Source of the DNA: Streptomyces phaeochromogenes
Lineage (GTDB): Bacteria > Actinomycetota > Actinomycetes > Streptomycetales > Streptomycetaceae
Reading direction: 5' to 3'
Assembly (NCBI RefSeq): GCF_001418655.1
Contig: NZ_LIQZ01000087.1
Span: 124,001 to 188,000 of the forward strand
Length of the DNA: 64,000 bases
Made by a program: the position numbers and the translations under genes. Below the pieces are notes generated by a model that was not told where the DNA came from, made no database searches, and saw only the letters and a list, made by a program, of their open reading frames with translations. Shown here in pieces: positions 59,535-64,000 of the stretch (position 1 is its first letter; every line of letters starts with the position of its first letter).

Positions 59535-62500
59535 ATGTCCGGACAGCTTGGCCTATGGCATGCGCAGCAGCTGAATCCGGATAACCCGATCTACAACATG
59601 GGTGAATACATTGAGATTCACGGAGCGGTGGACACGGACTTGTTCGAGGCTGCTGCGCGAAGAGCCGTCCTAGAATTCGACTCCTTCTGTCTGCGCTTCG
59701 AGGGAGCTGCGGACGAAATTCCGCGGCAGTATTTTGACCTGCGGAACGATTGGCTGTTTCACGTGATCGACGTGAGCCGTGACGGAGATCCCCGTTCCAG
59801 CGCGGAGAGCTGGATGCGCGCGGACATGAGACGTCCAGTGGATCTCCGGGACGGCGAACTCTTCACCCAGGTCATGTTCAAGTTGGAAGAAGATCTCTTC
59901 CTCTGGTATCAGCGAGTTCACCACATCATCGCAGACGGACTTGCGGGATCCCTGATGGCCTCTCGAGTGGCTGCGGTCTACTCGGCACTGTTGGCCGGGG
60001 AATCCCTCACGGACAGTGGGCCGCCATCGAGTTCCGTACTGATGGATGCCGACGCCGAATACCGGGCGTCCGAGGAATTCGAACTGGACCGGCAGTACTG
60101 GACGGAGCGTCTTTCAGATCGCCCGCAACCGGTCAGCCTGAGTGGCCAGGAACCTTCCACCACGCCCCATGAACTGATACGGCATACGCTCCATATCCCT
60201 GCCGAGGCCGCTGTGGAACTCAGAGCCTCCGCACGTCGGCTGGGAACGAGCCTCTCAGGTCTGGCCGTAGCCGCGAGCGCCGCCTACCTGCATCGCGCGA
60301 CCGGGCAGGAGGACATCGTTCTCGGGATCCCCGTAATAGGCAGAAAAACAGCACTGCGGGACATCCCCGGAATGACGGCGAATATCATTCCTCTGCGCCT
60401 CACGGTGCAGCCGAAGGCCACAGCGAGGGAACTCGTGAAGCAGGTGTCTCGCGGAGTGCGAGATGCCTTGCGGCATCAGCGATACCGCTACGAGGACATC
60501 CTCAGAGACCTGAAACTCGTAGGGCGCAGCGGACTCTACCCTCTACTGGTCAATATCGTCTCATTTGACTACGATCTGAGATTTGGTGACGCCTCCAGCA
60601 ATGTGTACGGGCTCGGTGGCATAAATTTCAATGACCTGTCGATTTCGGTGTACGACAGGTCGTCCGACGGACGTATATCCGTGGTTGTGGAGGCCAATCC
60701 GGATCTTTACAGCCGGGGAGCGGTGCATGAGCATGCTGCGCAATTCCTTGACGTGATGAACTGGATGGCGCGTTCCACCGCCGAGGAACGTGTACACCGG
60801 ATCACGTTGATGAGCGGCTCCGAGGAGCGTCAGGTCGTCGAGGAGTGGAACGACACCGCCCGGGAGGTGCCCGCGTCGACCCTGCCGGAGCTGTTCCAGA
60901 CCCAGGCCGCCCGCACTCCCGACGCGGTCGCGGTGGTCTTCGAGGGTGCCGAGGTGACCTATGCGGAGCTCAACGCGCGGGCCAACCGTCTCGCCCGATT
61001 ACTGATCGACCGGGGTGCGGGACCCGAGTCGCTGGTCGCGGTGATGATGCACCGCTCCGTCGACCTGGTGGTCGCCCTCCTCGCGGTGGTCAAGGCCGGC
61101 GGGGCGTACGTACCCATCGACCCGGACTACCCCGCCGAGCGGATCACCTACCTCCTCGCCGACGCCCGGCCCCTCCTGGTGCTCACCAGTACGGACCTGG
61201 CCTCCCGCCTCACCGACAGCCACCCGCCCCATGTGGCCGTCGACGACCCCCGGACCACCACCGCACTCGAAGACCTCGACGACACCGACCCCACCGACAC
61301 CGAGCGCCGTGCCACCCTGCTGCCCGCCCACCCCGCCTACGTCATCTACACCTCAGGATCCACCGGACGGCCGAAGGGCGTGGCCGTACCCCACGCGGGT
61401 GTCGTCAACTGGCTGTCGTGGCTGCAGGGGACCTACAACTTGGCTGCCTCGGAACGGGTGTTGCAGAAAACACCCTTCGGTTTCGACGTATCGGTACGGG
61501 AGTTCTTCTGGCCGCTGCTCCAGGGTGCGACGTTGGTGGTCGCCAAGCCCTCGGGCCACCGCGACCCCGCGTACCTGGCCGAGTTGATCCAACGCGAACG
61601 TGTCACGATCGCGCACTTCGTCCCGTCCCTGCTGCAGGTTTTCCTCCGCGAACCGGCCGCCGCTGCCTGTACCGACCTGCGAGCTGTGTTCTGCAGCGGC
61701 GAAGCGCTCCCCAGCGACGTCGCCGGACAGCTGAGGAACGTACTCGACGTTCCGCTTCACAATCTCTACGGTCCCACCGAGGCGTCGGTCGAGGTCACTG
61801 CATGGACGTATGACAGCGACATCGACAGGAGCAGTGTCCCCATCGGCCGCCCGGTGTGGAACACCCGGGTCTATGTGCTGGACGGGGCGTTGCGCCCGGT
61901 GCCGGTGGGTGTCGCGGGTGAGCTGTACCTGACCGGTGTCCAGCTGGCGCGTGGCTATCTCGACCGGCCGGGGCTGACGGCGGAGCGGTTCGTGGCGAAC
62001 CCGTTCTCCCCGGGTGAGCGGATGTACCGCACCGGCGATCTCGCCCGCTGGAACGCCGACGGGCAGGTCGAATACCTCGGGCGTACCGATGACCAGGTGA
62101 AGATCCGGGGTTTCCGTATCGAGTTGGGTGAGGTCGAGGCCGCGTTGACCGCGCATCCGTCGGTGGGCCAGTCGGCGGTGGTGGTGCGTGAGGACCGTCC
62201 CGGGGACAAGCGCCTGGTCGGTTACCTCGTGCCGGCGAGTGGTCCGGAGGGTGCGGACATCGCTGTCATACGTAGGAATCTGCGGGGTGTGCTGCCGGAG
62301 TACATGGTGCCGTCGGCCCTTGTGGTCCTGGATGCGCTGCCGTTGACAGTGAACGGCAAGCTTGACCGCAGGGCGCTGCCTGCTCCGGACTACCAGTCGG
62401 CGGACCGCGGCCGGGGGCCGGCGACGGTGCAGGAGGAGCTCCTGTGCTCGGTGTTCGCCGAGGTCTTGGGCCTGCCCACGGTCGGCGTGGAGGACAACTT

Positions 62501-64000
62501 CTTCGAGCTGGGTGGCCATTCGCTGCTGGCGACCCGGCTGGTGAGCCGTATCCGGTCGGTCTTCGGGGCGGAGGTGCCGATCCGGGCGTTGTTCGAGGCG
62601 CCCACTCCGGCTGCCTTGGCGGGCCGGTTGACCTCGTCCGGTGCGAGGCGGCAGCCGCTGGTGCGGGTGGAGCGGACGGAGCGGGTGCCGGTCTCGTTCG
62701 CGCAGCAACGGTTGTGGTTCCTGGGGGAGTTGGAGGGCCCGTCGGCGACGTACAACATTCCCGTGGCTCTGCGGATGACCGGGCCGCTGGATGTCGACGC
62801 TCTGAAGACTGCCTTGGGCGATGTGGTGGGCCGGCACGAGGTGCTGCGGACGGTGTTCGCCACGGTGGACGGACAGCCCTACCAGCGGATCCTCTCGGTC
62901 GAGGAAGCCTCGGTGTCCCTTGCGGTCGAGCAGGTGGCTGACCTTGCGTCGGCGATCAACGAGGTCGCGGGTCATCGCTTCGATCTCGCCACCGAGGTTC
63001 CGTTGCGGGCCTGGCTGTTCGAGGCAGGTCCCGACGAGCATGTCCTGGTGATCGTGGTGCACCACATTGCGGGTGACGGATGGTCCCTGGCCCCGCTGGC
63101 GCGTGATCTGTCAGCTGCTTACACGGCTCGGTCCACCGGCCGGACGCCGGAGTGGGCAACGTTGTCGGTGCAGTACGCCGACTACAGCCTGTGGCAGCGT
63201 CAACTGCTGGGCGAGGAGGATGACGCGGCCAGTGTGCTGGCCCGGCAACTCGGCTACTGGCGCGAGGCACTGGCCGACCTGCCCCAGGAACTGACGCTGC
63301 CGTTCGACCGGCCACGCCCGACGATCTCCTCCCACCGGGGTGGAAGCGTGGAGCTGACCATCGACGCCGACACCCACGGCGCCCTGGTGGAGCTGGCCAG
63401 AGCGCAGGGTGTGACGGTGTTCATGGTGGTGCAGGCGGCGTTGGCCGTCCTGCTGCACCGGCTCGGGGCCGGAGACGACATTCCGGTCGGCACCCCGATC
63501 GCCGGCCGCACCGACGAGGCACTGGACGACCTGGTGGGGTTCTTCGTCAACACCCTCGTCCTGCGCTCGGACCTGTCCGGGGATCCGGCCTTCCTGCAAC
63601 TGCTGGCCAGAACACGGGAAGCGGACCTCGGCGCCTACACGCACCAGGATGTGCCCTTCGAGCGGCTGGTGGAGGACCTGGCCCCGGCCCGGTCGATGGC
63701 CCGCCACCCGCTCTTCCAGGTCATGCTCACCCTGCAGAACACCGCCGAGGCCCGTCTCGACCTGCCAGGGCTGACCGTCGAGGTACTGCCTGCGGGCGTC
63801 CTTCCCGCCAAGTTCGACCTGGACTTCCAGATCGCCGAGCAGATCACCGACGACGGCACCCCGGCGGGCCTGACCGGACTGATCATCTATGCCACCGACC
63901 TGTTCGATCCGGCGAGTGCCGAGGCGATCGCACGGCGCCTGCTCATGGTCCTGGAGACGGTGACCGCGGATCCGTCGGTGCCGGTCGGCCGCGTCGATGT
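59535..64000 (+). CDS. Non-ribosomal peptide synthetase, C-A-T-C modules (partial, runs off right edge)
   Basis: At least 1488 residues with no stop. Start ATG 59535 is preceded by an in-frame stop at 59517. C1 (~1-430): [20 protein letters not shown] and active-site [11 protein letters not shown] (~residue 129). A (~440-950): [67 protein letters not shown] (~955-1035): [17 protein letters not shown]2 (~1045 on): [51 protein letters not shown]. Aligning to GrsA by eye, the A-domain pocket reads roughly D-V-R-H-F-S-L-V-E-K, near the serine code but with Arg where serine domains have Trp. A bldA-type TTA codon lies at 60999-61001. Confidence 0.93.
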   Translation, partial: MSGQLGLWHAQQLNPDNPIYNMGEYIEIHGAVDTDLFEAAARRAVLEFDSFCLRFEGAADEIPRQYFDLRNDWLFHVIDVSRDGDPRSSAESWMRADMRRPVDLRDGELFTQVMFKLEEDLFLWYQRVHHIIADGLAGSLMASRVAAVYSALLAGESLTDSGPPSSSVLMDADAEYRASEEFELDRQYWTERLSDRPQPVSLSGQEPSTTPHELIRHTLHIPAEAAVELRASARRLGTSLSGLAVAASAAYLHRATGQEDIVLGIPVIGRKTALRDIPGMTANIIPLRLTVQPKATARELVKQVSRGVRDALRHQRYRYEDILRDLKLVGRSGLYPLLVNIVSFDYDLRFGDASSNVYGLGGINFNDLSISVYDRSSDGRISVVVEANPDLYSRGAVHEHAAQFLDVMNWMARSTAEERVHRITLMSGSEERQVVEEWNDTAREVPASTLPELFQTQAARTPDAVAVVFEGAEVTYAELNARANRLARLLIDRGAGPESLVAVMMHRSVDLVVALLAVVKAGGAYVPIDPDYPAERITYLLADARPLLVLTSTDLASRLTDSHPPHVAVDDPRTTTALEDLDDTDPTDTERRATLLPAHPAYVIYTSGSTGRPKGVAVPHAGVVNWLSWLQGTYNLAASERVLQKTPFGFDVSVREFFWPLLQGATLVVAKPSGHRDPAYLAELIQRERVTIAHFVPSLLQVFLREPAAAACTDLRAVFCSGEALPSDVAGQLRNVLDVPLHNLYGPTEASVEVTAWTYDSDIDRSSVPIGRPVWNTRVYVLDGALRPVPVGVAGELYLTGVQLARGYLDRPGLTAERFVANPFSPGERMYRTGDLARWNADGQVEYLGRTDDQVKIRGFRIELGEVEAALTAHPSVGQSAVVVREDRPGDKRLVGYLVPASGPEGADIAVIRRNLRGVLPEYMVPSALVVLDALPLTVNGKLDRRALPAPDYQSADRGRGPATVQEELLCSVFAEVLGLPTVGVEDNFFELGGHSLLATRLVSRIRSVFGAEVPIRALFEAPTPAALAGRLTSSGARRQPLVRVERTERVPVSFAQQRLWFLGELEGPSATYNIPVALRMTGPLDVDALKTALGDVVGRHEVLRTVFATVDGQPYQRILSVEEASVSLAVEQVADLASAINEVAGHRFDLATEVPLRAWLFEAGPDEHVLVIVVHHIAGDGWSLAPLARDLSAAYTARSTGRTPEWATLSVQYADYSLWQRQLLGEEDDAASVLARQLGYWREALADLPQELTLPFDRPRPTISSHRGGSVELTIDADTHGALVELARAQGVTVFMVVQAALAVLLHRLGAGDDIPVGTPIAGRTDEALDDLVGFFVNTLVLRSDLSGDPAFLQLLARTREADLGAYTHQDVPFERLVEDLAPARSMARHPLFQVMLTLQNTAEARLDLPGLTVEVLPAGVLPAKFDLDFQIAEQITDDGTPAGLTGLIIYATDLFDPASAEAIARRLLMVLETVTADPSVPVGRVD

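Overview
The window is high-GC actinobacterial DNA. Codon use, GTG/TTG starts, secreted glycosidases with arabinose-type binding modules, a bldA-type TTA codon and an NRPS all point to Streptomyces or a close relative. I work from sequence alone; family names rest on motifs and remembered family sequences, not on a search.

Left part (1-8.4 kb): the 3' end of a secreted GH30-type galactanase, then on the minus strand a secreted sugar-dehydrogenase-like protein translationally coupled to a LamG protein, and a complete Liv-type ABC importer. That importer faces a divergent LacI regulator (8448-9482) across a perfect 14-bp LacI-type palindrome. A YceI-family protein follows.

10.6-19.5 kb: two divergent operons. 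The minus-strand operon encodes an ornithine-cyclodeaminase-like enzyme, an aromatic amino acid lyase homologue, an amidohydrolase and a cysteine-dioxygenase-like cupin. The plus-strand operon encodes a four-gene OpuC-type quaternary-amine importer followed by an RpiR regulator. The lyase has Ala-Ser-Asp where the family forms its MIO cofactor from Ala-Ser-Gly. With the betaine importer and the thiol-dioxygenase-like cupin beside it, this suggests import and breakdown of a betaine such as ergothioneine. This is the most intriguing hypothesis in the window.

19.6-26.4 kb: a tRNA-Pro(GGG), then a LacI regulator with a lac-like operator and a YtfQRT-YjfF (galactofuranose-type) importer ending in a perfect 17-bp terminator stem. 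26.4-36.9 kb: a gene of unknown function, a 1732-residue secreted protein with two GH43 catalytic domains, and two divergent secreted GH43 enzymes carrying CBM13 and CBM42 modules. With the GH30 and the galactofuranose importer, these suggest arabinan/arabinogalactan use.

36.9-42.1 kb: a two-component system divergent from a flavin redox unit: a membrane ferric-reductase-like protein, a protein with two FMN-binding domains, and the flavin transferase ApbE. 42.1-51.6 kb: a gallate-type aromatic catabolic cluster with a GntR regulator, GalB, GalC and GalD homologues, a VOC-type extradiol dioxygenase, an AAHS transporter and a secreted carboxylesterase. A shared ATTGTTGACA motif precedes the regulator, transporter and esterase genes. 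A cupin, a carboxymuconolactone-decarboxylase-family protein and the remnant of an Ldh2-type dehydrogenase follow.

51.6-59 kb: an FGGY kinase, an MscS channel, an enoyl-CoA hydratase, a YbhN-type membrane protein and an ABC exporter whose promoter carries a SoxR-like box. A decayed P450 fragment and a lower-GC spacer then lead to the start of an NRPS gene (domains C-A-T-C) that runs off the right edge.
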